The notes: generated by a model not told the origin, from the sequence alone. A stretch of DNA of 64,000 nt from Quercus robur (GCF_932294415.1 NC_065535.1:8221001-8285000), one strand, 5' to 3'; shown: positions 50,471 to 61,128, numbered from the stretch's first letter. Numbers and translations are program-made.

Positions 50471-51379
50471 ACCTTCAAAAAACCAATAATATCTACTCAA
50501 CAAAAATCCACAAGGTGCCCATGCATCTTCTAAGGATATGTCTCATGAAGTTTTTCTTCCTCACCTACTCTCAGAGCAATTCAATGGAGGTCATGTCAAA
50601 TACTCACTAATATCTTATGTTTCATGTGCAAAAAGTTTTAGTTTCATTCTAACTCACGTTTGGTTGGACTTTTTTCAGCAATGAATTGCTTTTCTTAGTT
50701 GTTCTCCTCATACAGTAATGAATTGCTTTTTGTAACATTTTTTTTCCTCAAGGTTGGGACGAGACCTACTGCTTGAGATACCTAAATGATTTTCATATGA
50801 AATCCATTTCTTAGGTGACAAAACTTAACAGGTCAGCCCTTTTAGTCTCATCATTTATCTCTTCGATTATTTTAATAAATATTTTGGCTGTTTTTCAAAT
50901 TTGAGTAATGGTTCAATCGTGGCATTTTGGAAAAATCTTTTTTTTTATTTAGTTTCTCATGTGATGGTATTGTTGGCTTTGATTAGGAACGATTACGGCA
51001 ATGGGGCAAGTTAATTGATTTAGGAGACAAGGGGGAAAATATAAGACAGATATAGAGATACACCCCACACCACAAAGGATTTGATGCATTTTCACTTCTA
51101 ATTTAAAAAATTTACAAATTCATTCTAATGAAATTTTGGTAAAAGTTTTGTTTGGTTGTAAGAAAATAGTGAGGACAAAAAGGTTTTGTGGTTATATAAT
51201 AATACGTCCTGTATGTGTGCACGGTTAACAGTGTTTTTTTTTGTTTTTTTATTTTTTAATTAGTTTATTTTTGTTTCAATTGCGTTTTATTTGCTTGCTT
51301 GCTTAACACAAAGGAAAAAAAAAATATATACTTTCCCATTTACAGTTCTTTGCAAATATAAACCTATCTCAGGAACCAA

Positions 51380-51894
51380 GGGCCTATTTGGTTTCAAAAA
51401 GTGGTGTATCGAGTTTTTATTTTCTTTATTCTAAATTCAAATCCTGAATTTGAATATAGAAAAAAAAAACATTTATTTTCATATTTGGTAGTATTTGGTA
51501 AGTTGTTTTGAATATATAGTTTGGATATAGAGTACATCATACCCGAGTTTGGTCATTGTTTTCTATTTCAAAAAAAGTAACTTTTCTCACTCACACACAT
51601 AACATTACTTTAAAAAAAAAAAAAAAAAAAAAAACAACAACAACAACAACAACAAAAACAACGACTTTGTGTTTTCAAAATATTTATGAATATGCCACTA
51701 TATTCGTATTCATTGAAAACGAAAACGCTGAAATGTTGTATCTATTTTTTGTATTTAAATCAAACTTTTAGGATATTGAAAATGAAAACTAAATAAAAAT
51801 GCTGAAACCAAACCAATTTTTTAGTAGTGGGACCCACTAAAAACTGAAAATGAAAATAAAAAGTGGTGCTTTTTTCAGCTAAGCAAATAGGCCC
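51380..51894. mobile_element. MITE-like element with GGGCCTATTTG ends
   Basis: Ends GGGCCTATTTGGTT and, reverse-complemented, GGGCCTATTTGCTT. CAA flanks both sides (51377-51379 and 51895-51897), a possible 3-bp target duplication. The interior is AT-rich with an A24 run. Confidence 0.6.
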
Positions 51895-52127
51895 CAAATA
51901 ATTTTATTGATCGATTGAGTATATATTGTTGATAGAGGGATCTTATGTTGTTAATGGTGTTGTAAATTGTGATATCAGGGAATGAAGGTGATCACTAAAA
52001 TGGTTTTTCTTTTTCTTTTCTTTTTGCTAATATTTGGTTGATTTTGAATTACATAATTTGAATTTAATTGATGATTGGCTAATGAAATTTATTTTAAGGG
52101 CAATCCTTCTTTAGGAAAGAAAAAGAA

Positions 52128-52128
<1 letters not shown>

Positions 52129-52160
<32 letters not shown>
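52129..52160. repeat. A32 homopolymer
   Basis: An uninterrupted run of A with no retroelement recognisable upstream. The exact length is uncertain, as with any such tract. Confidence 0.8.
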
Positions 52161-52163
<3 letters not shown>

Positions 52164-52422
52164 GGCAATTGTTAAGGAGGAGAAGGGGGATAATAATTTG
52201 TGATATTTGTTGAAAGTTCAAAAAGATTTGGTTTTCAAGGGTAATTTGCATTTAGTTTCAGTAATATTTCACAAATTAAATATAATTTGTAGAAATCTGT
52301 ACAACCGATTGATGAAATAGAATAAAAAAGAATTTTTTCAGTAACATTTAATATATAGTGCAATAGGTTAAGAAGTTCCTTACTTTTATGTTTATATGGT
52401 GTGGGTACCTAAGGCATGCTTG

Positions 52423-52516
52423 GCAACGTCCTAGGCATGTTTTGCAACGTCCTCGGCATGTTTTGCAACGTCCTCGGCATGCTTAACAACGTCCTTGGCC
52501 GACCTTGGCATGCTTT
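52423..52516. repeat. 21-bp minisatellite in the palindrome arm
   Basis: Three 21-bp units and a longer fourth, each starting CAACGTCCT and containing GGCATG or GGCCGACC. Inverted copies occur at about 52715-52815, and again in the second palindrome. Confidence 0.8.
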
Positions 52517-52527
52517 GCAACCTAGGC

Positions 52528-52591
52528 GTCCCACATCGAAAGAAAACCCCCCCACTTTCTGCCTTATAAGCTGTGAAGCAAAAGGAGTAGT
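52528..52591 (+). promoter_or_regulatory. snRNA-type promoter module 1 (USE + TATA)
   Basis: GTCCCACATCG (52528-52538) is an exact match to the plant USE consensus RTCCCACATCG. A 25-bp gap, TTATAAG (52564-52570) and 21 bp then lead to a G at 52592. As I recall the Arabidopsis U6-26 promoter, this is close to its layout, including the AGTAGTG around the start. The short USE-TATA gap is the Pol III class; Pol II U-snRNA genes have about 10 bp more. Confidence 0.6.
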
Positions 52592-52646
52592 GTACCACCA
52601 AGCATCTCTGTGATCACAAGAGACTTGGTGGTACACTACTCCTTTT
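52592..52646 (+). ncRNA. Predicted small hairpin RNA, Pol III-type (candidate)
   Basis: From the predicted start G, GTACCACCAAG (52592-52602) pairs perfectly with CTTGGTGGTAC (52624-52634), with a 21-base loop that has its own TCTC/GAGA pairing. A TTTT (52643-52646) follows, the simplest Pol III stop. The minus strand gives nearly the same RNA, from G at 52634 to TTTT at 52583-52580. Expression is not shown by sequence. Confidence 0.3.
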
Positions 52647-52698
52647 GCTTCACAGCTTATAAGGCAGAAAGTGGGTGGGTTTTCTTTCGATGTGGGAC
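52635..52698 (-). promoter_or_regulatory. snRNA-type promoter module 2, convergent with module 1
   Basis: On the minus strand: USE at 52698-52688, 25-bp gap, TTATAAG at 52662-52656, 21 bp, then G at 52634. All spacings equal those of module 1. Confidence 0.6.
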
Positions 52699-52933
52699 GC
52701 CTAGGTTGCAAAGCATGCCAAGGTCGGCCATGGACGTTGTTAAGCATGCCGAGGACGTTGCAAAGCATGCCGAGAACGGCCGAGAACATTGCAAGCATGC
52801 CTAGGACGTTGCCAAGCATGCCTTAGGTACCCACAATAAAAGGGCCCTTTTTGGTGTGTGTTCCTTGGATGGACGAATCTTTGGGCCAAGGGCTTTTTTT
52901 GCCTTGTAGCCTTTTTACACCGCACCCTTTGGA

Positions 52934-52997
52934 ATCCCACATCAAAAGAAAACCCTTCCACTTTGTGCCTTATAAGCTGTGAAGCAAAGGGAGTGGT
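52934..52997 (+). promoter_or_regulatory. snRNA-type promoter module 3 (one USE mismatch)
   Basis: ATCCCACATCA matches the USE at 10 of 11 positions, then 25 bp, TTATAAG (52970-52976), 21 bp and G (52998). It is a single half-module with no facing partner before the next palindrome. Confidence 0.5.
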
Positions 52998-53139
52998 GTA
53001 CCACCAAGGATTACAGGCATGCTTGCAACGTCCTCGGCCGTCCTCGGCATGCTTTGTAACGTCCTCGGCATGCTTTGCAACATCCTCGGCATGCTTAACA
53101 ACGTCCTTGGCCGACCTTGGCATGCTTTGCAACCTAGGC

Positions 53140-53206
53140 GTCCCACATCGAAAGAAACCCCCCCCCCCACTTTCTGCCTTATAAGCTGTGAAGTAAAGGG
53201 AGTAGT
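53140..53206 (+). promoter_or_regulatory. snRNA-type promoter module 4 (28-bp spacing)
   Basis: Exact USE (53140-53150) and TTATAAG (53179-53185). The gap is 28 bp because a C run is longer here. 21 bp then G at 53207. The facing hairpin has only TTT, so a first-position Pol III stop is missing. Confidence 0.5.
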
Positions 53207-53249
53207 GTACCACCAAGCATCTCTGTGATCACAAGAGACTTGGTGGTAC

Positions 53250-53313
53250 ACTACTCCCTTTGCTTCACAGCTTATAAGGCAGAAAGTTGAGGGGTTTTCT
53301 TTCGATGTGGGAC
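53250..53313 (-). promoter_or_regulatory. snRNA-type promoter module 5, convergent with module 4
   Basis: On the minus strand: exact USE (53313-53303), 25-bp gap, TTATAAG (53277-53271), 21 bp, then G at 53249. Confidence 0.55.
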
Positions 53314-53435
53314 GCCTAGGTTGCAAAGCATGCCAAGGTCGGCCGAGGACGTTGTTAAGTATGCTGAGGACGTTGCAAAGTATGCCGAGGACGACCGAGG
53401 ACGTTGCAAGCATGCCTTAGGTACCCACATATGGT

Positions 53436-55045
53436 ATTTGTTAAATGTTCATTTTTAACTAATTAGCAAGTGGTGTTTTAAATATGTGTCACAATAATGA
53501 AAACAATATTATCAAAATTGCAAGAAAAACCATTTTAATACCTTCAAATGTATTATTATTATTTTTTTTTTTTTTTGAGATAACAAAATCAAATGATCAT
53601 TAAACTTTCACAAATGTACATTTTTCGTTATTTATTTGACATTGTATTATAGAACATAATTACTCCAAAATATAAAAGTCTTGGTCGAACTAATATTCTA
53701 TGTGTTTAATAATCCAAGCTTAACATTAATAGTACCACTACAATTGAACATTCCCATGTGTAAATATGGGTTACATGCTAGTTACTTATAAACTCAAGAT
53801 CCAAATAGTGAACATCTAATGTGAGACTAACTATATGCTTGCACAACCTGTACTCAAACAATTCAATTCAATCAAATTCTCACAAATGTAGGGTATCACA
53901 ATTGAAACTCCCCCCACATGTTTTTGATTTGCAGATGAACTCCCACCCTTCTTAAATAACAAAATTGTTTGTTTTAATCATAGACACCCAACCAGAATTT
54001 GAGTGAATTATTGAGATTACCATGCGGATGAAGAAGGTTAAGGCAGCTTGTGATAATAACCTCACCTTTCATCATTGTTATCCGATCTCTTGTTCACTCA
54101 ACTACCTCCACAAGTTATGTAATGTTGATCTGGCCCTTTCCCAAGGATAAAGTGATTCCTATAAACTCCACATTCATAATTGACACCTTAATTAAGGCTC
54201 AAATTATCTACTAGCATGTTTCTAACTTGAGCTCACACGTATTTACTGAACATGATGGATGAGTTTGAGAAGTTGGTATATTGGCCCAATCATGATGCAC
54301 AAGTCTTGAAGTATTCCAAAACTAGTAATGTACTATAATGTATTCTCTATTCGCTTCACCAAGTATGATGAGCTAATCAGCAAATAAGAGGTGAGAATTT
54401 GGAATTCTCTTTTTTGAGCTTATTGCTTAATCTAGAGTTCAACTCTTTGGAGTATTTTTGAAAGCAGATCCCCCCCATTAATATGAATAAAAAACAACAT
54501 AGTAAAAAGGTTATCTGGTCTAAACCTCTTTGCCAATGTTAAAAACCATAAATGTCACTCATCGTTGTGATCCATTGGAAAACGGAAAACCCATTATGGA
54601 ACCATCCAATCCAAGGCAACAAAAATCTCTTTTCTTTTGCTTAATGTAAATGATTTTTTTATTAACTCAATTTTAGCATGCTAAGCATTTTTTTTTTTTC
54701 CTGTGCACATAGCACACGTTGTCGATTATATATATGGCACACGCTTAAATGGGTCCCGAACTCATTGAATCTTTGTCTAGTTGTCCTTTTAGACCGACGT
54801 GGTCTCTTTTGTCCTTTTTTACATTCCCACTTACAACTTCACTATTAAAAATTTAAAAAAAAAAAAAAACTTGAGTTCCAAGCCTCAAAGCTATATATCA
54901 TCTTTGTGATTGTGATTACTTCCCTCCAAGTTGTTTTATTTTTCAATTTATAATCCGCTGACGCAAACATATTTATTCCTTTTCAAACCAGTTAGCTGAG
55001 CTCTCTCTTTTCTCTCAACTCTACCCCATACACAAACACAACTTA
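53436..55045. other. Intergenic DNA upstream of the ELO-like gene
   Basis: No supported gene. Around 53990-54620 the composition is more balanced than its surroundings and may be an old element or gene remnant, but no domain is readable on either strand. Confidence 0.4.
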
Positions 55046-55066
55046 ACCAATCAAGCTCATATAAAT
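55046..55066 (+). promoter_or_regulatory. CCAAT motif and TATA box of the ELO-like gene
   Basis: CCAAT (55047-55051) and TATAAAT (55060-55066) stand about 85-105 bp before the start ATG, giving a leader of about 55-60 nt rich in AAACA repeats. The CCAAT is unusually close to the TATA box and may be incidental. Confidence 0.5.
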
Positions 55067-55151
55067 TTTCCCAAATACCCATTTTTTCGCTAAAACAGAA
55101 ACAAAAACAAAAACAAAAAAAGTTTCACACAACAAGAGCGAAAATCGAAAA

Positions 55152-56039
55152 ATGGGGCTAACGTTGGTACAGAACATAACATATTGGTTATCAGAGCACC
55201 CATCAATCGTGAACTTCCGCTGGAGTCCAACCCAATCGTGGGGCTCCACGTGGTCATTCGTCATTACAGCAATCTCCTCCTACGTCGTACTCGCCACCAC
55301 TCTCAACCTAGTGCTAATCAGACGCCGCCGTCCGCTGCCACTCGGCCCAATCCCGGCCGTCCACAGCCTCGCCATGGCCTTGATCTCCGCCCTCATTTTC
55401 ACCGGCATTCTCCTCTCCGCGGCGGCGGAGATCCGAGACACGCGCTGGTTCTGGCGGCGGACGAGGACGACGACGCCGTTTCAGTGGCTCCTCTGCTTCC
55501 CGCTGGGCACGCGCCCCAGCGGGCGCGTGTTCTTCTGGTCCTACATTTTCTACCTCTCGCGTTTCCTCCACCTCTTCCGCACATTCTTCGCTATCCTCCG
55601 TCGACGGAAACTCACTTTCTTTCGTCTCTTCAACCACTCCATCCTAATCTTCATGAGCTTCCTCTGGCTCGAGTTTTCGCAATCGTTTCAAGTTCTTGCG
55701 ATTCTGCTGACGACTTTGCTGTACTCCGTGGTTTACGGGTACCGTTTCTGGACCGCGATTGGGCTGCCTAGCGCGTGCTTTCCATTCGTCGTCAACTGCC
55801 AGGTCGTTTTGCTTGGCTGCAACTTGGTTTGCCATTTTGGGGTTTTCCTATTGCACTTCCTGAGAGGCGGGTGTAACGGCATGGGCGCGTGGGGGTTCAA
55901 TTCGGTTCTCAACGGAGCGATTCTGTTGCTGTTCTTGAGGTTCTATGTCAAGATGTATTTGACGAGGAACAAATCAACGCTCGAGGTAGCGCGTGAAGAT
56001 GACGCTTCCTCGATGAAACTCAAAGATAAGGACACCTGA
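55152..56039 (+). CDS. ELO-type fatty-acid elongase-like membrane protein (HOS3 type)
   Basis: A 295-residue multi-pass membrane protein of the GNS1/SUR4 (ELO) family; yeast and animal members condense malonyl-CoA with long acyl-CoA in the ER. Hydrophobic segments lie at about 33-55, 70-91, 128-148, 162-175, 182-197, 208-236 and 250-268, with a charged C-terminal tail ending KLKDKDT. The opening YWLSEHPSIVNFRW and AAEIRDTRWFWRR recall Arabidopsis HOS3 (At4g36830). Canonical ELO motifs are changed: HxxHH is RLFNH (158-162), KxxExxDT is RFLHLFRT (137-144), and NxxxHxxMYxYY is not recognisable near 185-197. It may not be a classical condensing enzyme; HOS3 in Arabidopsis is linked to osmotic-stress/ABA and sphingolipid traits. 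The gene is intronless, with high GC at 55300-55560. Start: first ATG of the frame, within a normal leader. Confidence 0.88.
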   Translation: MGLTLVQNITYWLSEHPSIVNFRWSPTQSWGSTWSFVITAISSYVVLATTLNLVLIRRRRPLPLGPIPAVHSLAMALISALIFTGILLSAAAEIRDTRWFWRRTRTTTPFQWLLCFPLGTRPSGRVFFWSYIFYLSRFLHLFRTFFAILRRRKLTFFRLFNHSILIFMSFLWLEFSQSFQVLAILLTTLLYSVVYGYRFWTAIGLPSACFPFVVNCQVVLLGCNLVCHFGVFLLHFLRGGCNGMGAWGFNSVLNGAILLLFLRFYVKMYLTRNKSTLEVAREDDASSMKLKDKDT

Positions 56040-56339
56040 TGGTTTATACTTTGTACGAGTTTACGATCCCTTTTTCTTTTTTTTCTTTTTTTTTTTATAA
56101 TGATATACCCATAATTGAGGATTGTAGATGTGATCAATGAGTATATACTTTTGTATTTTGCATAATAATTTTCTTTTCTTTTTTGGTTAATTTCATTCCT
56201 ATACTAAGGTTTTGATTAATGCAAATCAAGTCTAAAATTCATCAAAATTGACCAATTTAGTCTTTAAAGCCAACTCAATCCTTAAAACAATTGAAAAAAA
56301 TGAATAATTGATCTAACATTTTGTAGGAATTAAGTTGGT

Positions 56340-56745
56340 TAGTTTAAATTCACTAAATTGGTAAGTTTTGAAAAATATTAAACCTGATTGGTAATTTGTC
56401 CAAATCCCAAAATATGTTAATGGAATTTACATGATCCACTCTTTATTATCATACTAACATTAATTAAATTCTTTTTGGTGTATATGAGATGTCCTTAAAA
56501 TAATAAAATCATAAAAAGATTTTACTAATGGAACCAAATTGGTAAATTCACTAATTGATAAGTTTTGAAAATTATTAAACTTGATTGGCATTAACCCAAA
56601 TTCCAAAATATGCTAATAGAATTTACAGGACCCACTATTGTTTTTTATTATCATACTAACATTAATTAAATTCTTTTTGGTATTTGTATGAGATGTCCTT
56701 AAAGAATAAAATCATAAAAAGATTTTACTAATTTAACTTACTATA
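56340..56745. repeat. Tandem duplication, ~202-bp unit
   Basis: ATACTAACATTAATTAAATT at 56451 recurs at 56653. GATGTCCTTAAA, AATCATAAAAAGATTTTACT and AAATATG(T/C)TAATGGAATTTAC-type words keep the offset. Confidence 0.7.
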
Positions 56746-59700
56746 ATTCACTGAATATTATTTATATTTTAGTGGTGGCAAAGGAAGTTTGCTCGGTCAA
56801 CAAAAAGGAAAATGTGAAGCCACAGATTACCTCTCTTTGTAGAAGCTTCCACTTTGAACAGAAAAGTCCAGCAATGGGAATTTTGTTTTTGATGAGGTGG
56901 GTGGGCTCTTAATATTCAAATTCAGCAAATGCAAATTGAATTCTATGAGCCCACGCACAAGAATAACTAAGGATTATGGAATGATTTTGGTACCCTCGAG
57001 GTTTATTTTCTATAAGCAAGGTAGCTACTGTCTATTTCAAGCGTTGAGTATTCAGAAATATTTTTTAGTTATGTTTGACCCAACATATATTCTTCCAAAT
57101 GATCTCTAAAATTTATTATTTTCGGCCATCGCTTGACCTTACCAGGAGAAGAAAAGTTTATAAACTATAAACAAGATGTTTTCTAGAGAGGTGGTTGTCA
57201 AATAGGGGAATCTCATTTTTCAATGAAGATCAATGTTGGGCACAACTTTTTTTTTTCATAACATGTGAAAGTGGTAAGTTTTTATTGGAGTAACGTTATA
57301 TAAGTTGTATAACTAGAATTATTGGTTAATTAATTCAAAATAACTTATTTTGACGTATTAGGTACACTTGAATGCAATTTTTGCATATAATAATAAAATA
57401 AAAAAGAATGTTAGGGATACAATATTTTTATTTTGCTAATGGAATGATTTGTGATTGAAGTAATATCATTTTTATAGATGTTCAACATTTGAACATTTTT
57501 TTTTTTATGGTTCAAAATGTTCAACATTCTTATACTCATTATAAAATAAAATGGTACCCTGTTTTTTTACAAGCAATAAAATGGTACCTTTGTCCTAACT
57601 ATACGTCAGCTTTTGGTTCATCTCTAAATGATTAATTGTTTCAATTTTTAAATCAAACAGAATTCTTTTTTTCTTTTTTTTAAACCTAACTAAAACAGAA
57701 TTCAATGATGCATTTATCATGTCTTGAATGATAATTATTAATAATTTCTTTTTACCTACTCATGTGCTTATAATGTAGACACATGACATTAGCAACATAA
57801 CCTTACAAAATCAAAATATGTAGATACGTAAAACACACGTTAAGGGCTATGATGAACAATTGGTCAGTGTTCACCTGCGGAGAAAATCATAGGCTTATCA
57901 CAAACCTTGGCCGTTTCCGTAATTTTGAAGATTGTACGAAAAAAAAGTATTGAAATCAATTTCTCAAAGGATATGAAAGCAATGTATTGCATTTACAATC
58001 AAGGTTTTGTTTGTTTCAGTGTAAAAAAATTTCACATTTTTTTTTCCAAGTGTTTGATTGAAACACTTAAAAGATAAATCTGAAAATAAATGTTAAATGT
58101 TTTCTTGCACTAATGTGTTCTCACTTCTCACAAGTGTTTGGTTGAAAGTTGAAACACTTAAAAAGATAAATATGAAAATAAGGGTCCCTTTGGTTAGAGT
58201 GTTTGAACAACAGTTTTTAGTATTTAAATACTGAAAACGGTGGGCTAAAAAAAACCAACACATTTAATAAGAGTGTTTTTTACTGGAGTGTTTGAGTTAT
58301 GTTGCTCATTTTAGGTGTTTAAACACTGAATTTAGAAAACTCATCTTCAGTTTTCAGTTTTCAAACAACATTACTTAATGACACTTTTGTAAATATGTTG
58401 AAAACCATAAGGCTCACTTGATTAGACAAAACATAGACTTCTCACTCATCAAATAAAAAAAATATTAAATTGTACTGTGCTTGTCAGTTTTTTAAAAATA
58501 AAACACACACATACCAAATACACAATTATGTTTTTTCACATATCAAAACATGTTATTTGAAACATGGTACTAAACATATTTTTTGTTTTATGAATACTGT
58601 AAACACGTGTTTCTACAACACTTTTTAAACCTCAATTTTCACATCATTTAATTCAAAAATACTAAAAATCTCCGTCCATAATGTTCTTGTATTAAGGTGT
58701 TCTCGTGGTCATGGACCTTACAGGCTTGGCTGGGTCTAGAGTGGATAGCCTAGGCATTAATGCTGGTGAATCTGTGATGTCGGCCTATTAAGTAGTAAGC
58801 TTCTCTCACACGTTAGAGGAGGTCTTTGCAATATAGTTGAAAATGGCTTGCTGCAAAACAAATCGTAGGTCATCGTATGGTTATCAAACAAGAATTTATC
58901 TCGAAGCTACTTCAACTATTGAATAGTATAACTTTAATGTTTTAGTTGTATATAAAGATGCAAGAATTATCCAATGGATATGACATATAATCATAGTTTT
59001 AAAAATTGAATCGGATTGGCTAGTTGAATCGGTTCAATTGAGAACCAGTCACAAATCTAATCCGGTAAAAACTTTTAAAATTAGACAAAATTGAGAACCG
59101 GGAGCAAAAACAGTTCTTTGACCGTACTGATTTTTAATTCATGCTTATAATATTATTTTCTCACAATAGGCGGACTCCACAATTTACAAAACTCACATCT
59201 TATTAGAAATGTTCCATGAAAATGAGTAGACTTACCTTATTTTTGTATTTTTAATTCAGTACGACCTATAATTAAGTATTCTTTTTATATATTGTGAGAA
59301 AAATAATACATATATCGGATGCATAATATATCTTCTTATAAATTCACTTCACAAATTGTGAGAGAAATAATACATATATCGGATCGGTGATATATGTTCT
59401 TATAAAGACGAGTATAATGGATTGAATTTGCTAGGTTCTTAATCCTATCCATTTATTGTTAGACTCAAACTAAGCTTTTACTTAATTTGGAGAATGCTTG
59501 TCCATGAAGACATGTATTGAAAAATTTGGCTCTTATCCTACTAAAAAAAAAAAAAAAAACTTACCCCAGCTAACATTGTTAGAGGTTGGGAAGCAATGAT
59601 CAGTTTGTTGGGCCATTTTGGGTCCAATGTGGAGTAGAAACTAACCCACAAATGCTGAGAGTCCATTAAATGCAACTAAACAGTGTAAACCCAACCTCCA

Positions 59701-59930
59701 CTTTATTTAAACATATTATTGATTATTCCGAGCTATTATTAGCTAAAAAATAGTACTACTTTCTAACCAATGTAACCGAAAGAAACGAAGCTTTCAGTTT
59801 GACTTATCCGAATGAATCCAACCAATGACGTGGCCCACCTCATTGTGCTTAACCCTGTGCTATACTATACCTCTCCCCTGGAATCCAAAAACTCTTCAGA
59901 TTCACATTTCTCTGTTCTATTGGTCTATAA
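56746..59930. other. Intergenic DNA, no supported gene
   Basis: Mostly AT-rich. A partial duplication around GAAACACTTAAAAGATAAAT lies at about 58065-58185. A 40-bp direct repeat with ATAATACATATATCGGAT lies at about 59305 and 59367. Segments near 58990-59120 rich in GGTTCAATTGAGAACC resemble the motif cluster at 17770-18413. No bounded element. Confidence 0.4.
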
Positions 59931-59938
59931 GTATAACC

Positions 59939-60120
59939 CCTTATATACCACAGCAACACCTAACCCAAACTTTTCCAATATATATTTAAAAAAAAAGTCG
60001 TATAACTATATCTATATGACAGGTTTTGTCTTCTAGAACCTTAATCTCGAAGCCAAAAGCAAAACCTTTAGTCATTCCACTCTCCGACAATTCACACTTC
60101 GCGTTTGGTCTGACTTTCAG
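59939..60120 (+). promoter_or_regulatory. Probable promoter and first (non-coding) exon of the LPAT gene
   Basis: A TATA-like CTTATATACC at about 59939-59948 is followed by a T/C-rich leader ending TCTGACTTTCAG|GTATCT, a good splice donor at 60121. A first 5'UTR exon with a long leader intron is the simplest reading. Confidence 0.4.
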
Positions 60121-61077
60121 GTATCTCTGAAACTTATCATGTTCATGTTGAAAAATTAAATTTAGAATTTCAGATTTGTTTTTTTATGTAATATTCATGG
60201 TTTAGCGGTTTCTGTTAAGATTGTCAAAAGTGATTAGGATTTTTATTTTATAATTCCTATGATTAAGGCCTAATTATCTTATTCAGGATAGGTCTAGATT
60301 TCCATTTGTGATTTGGTTAATGAAACTGATATAAACTGATGAGCAGTACAATTTTTGAGATTTGATTTATGCTAAGTTGTGAATTGGTTATTTGAGTGAT
60401 TAATAGTCAATTTTTGAAGTAAAGAACAAAGAGTTATGAAAGCTGTTCTGATTCCTGTTCCTTTGGTTTTCCAATTATATTGGACCATGTTGTTGTATTG
60501 ACCAATGAACCACGTGGTTGAATTTAATTGTCCTTGGATAAAGATAACATCATTTTTTGTTGTATTTGGTCAATACAACCATGTAGTTGAATTCAATTCA
60601 AGGAAATTTAGATACAACACCTGAAAACCGTACCTAAGTTAAAAAGATAAATGACGTTGATCTTTGCTTTGTATTTTCCTTGCCAGAAAAGGATCCTCTC
60701 CAATATCCATTTTAAATAAATTTCATTTTATAGTACGGATCAAATATTACAGATTTAAAGTTGTATCTAATACTAGGCACATCATGTACGCTTTTAGATA
60801 CAAGAAACCAAATTTAACCGTGAAATGGATCATTCCTTGCCACTTTGGTTGGAGACTTTCTTTTAATTTAGAAAATTTGGTATCATGATGGCAATAAGAA
60901 GAGTAATATTTTCTTCAAGCTTTGCTATGTTGTTTTAATATTTGACTGGATCTCCTCATTTTTGTTGGGCTTCTAGTCCAAATGAATGTCGGTTTGAGTT
61001 TTAGCATTAGAGACACTTATCAAAAACACCAAACTCTCGCTCAATCTAAGGTTTAATGGCCTTCTGCTTCATCAGGG

Positions 61078-61128
61078 ATGAGCTATGCGGGGGTTTCTTC
61101 GACGATTGGAACACTGCTCAGCCTATAG
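61078..61128 (+). other. Possible short upstream ORF in the LPAT leader
   Basis: ATG at 61078 opens 16 codons (MSYAGVSSTIGTLLSL) closed by TAG at 61126-61128. It sits between an acceptor-like GCTTCATCAG (ending 61075) and a donor-like GCA|GTAAGA, so it could be a small leader exon. It matters only if that exon is spliced in. Confidence 0.3.

Larger units (their letters stand above)
52401..53428. mobile_element. Foldback element built from two giant palindromes, with snRNA-type promoter modules
   Basis: The outer ends GTGGGTACCTAAGGCATGC and their exact reverse complement bound 1,028 bp. ATATGGT flanks both sides (52394-52400 and 53429-53435). The first palindrome, 52401-52834, has its own complete ends and arms of about 210 bp centred on TGATCA (52611-52616). 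A unique spacer (52835-52933) and a single extra half-module follow. A second palindrome (about 53016-53428) is centred on TGATCA at 53226-53231. The arms carry a minisatellite of about 21 bp (core CAACGTCCTCGGCATG) outside and a USE/TATA module inside. Long open frames across it arise from the repeats and are not genes. The family is unknown to me. Confidence 0.88.

Noticed and set aside
52423-52516. CRISPR-like repeat array
   Set aside because: The units are contiguous, with no spacers, and belong to a eukaryotic transposon arm.
52409-53413. Several open frames of 60-158 codons across the foldback element
   Set aside because: They arise because the 21-bp repeat has no stops and is palindromic; the predicted peptides repeat the same few words on both strands. 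No domain and no start context.
55314-55637. Minus-strand open frame of 107 codons
   Set aside because: Shadow of the GC-rich ELO-like coding region in the opposite frame.
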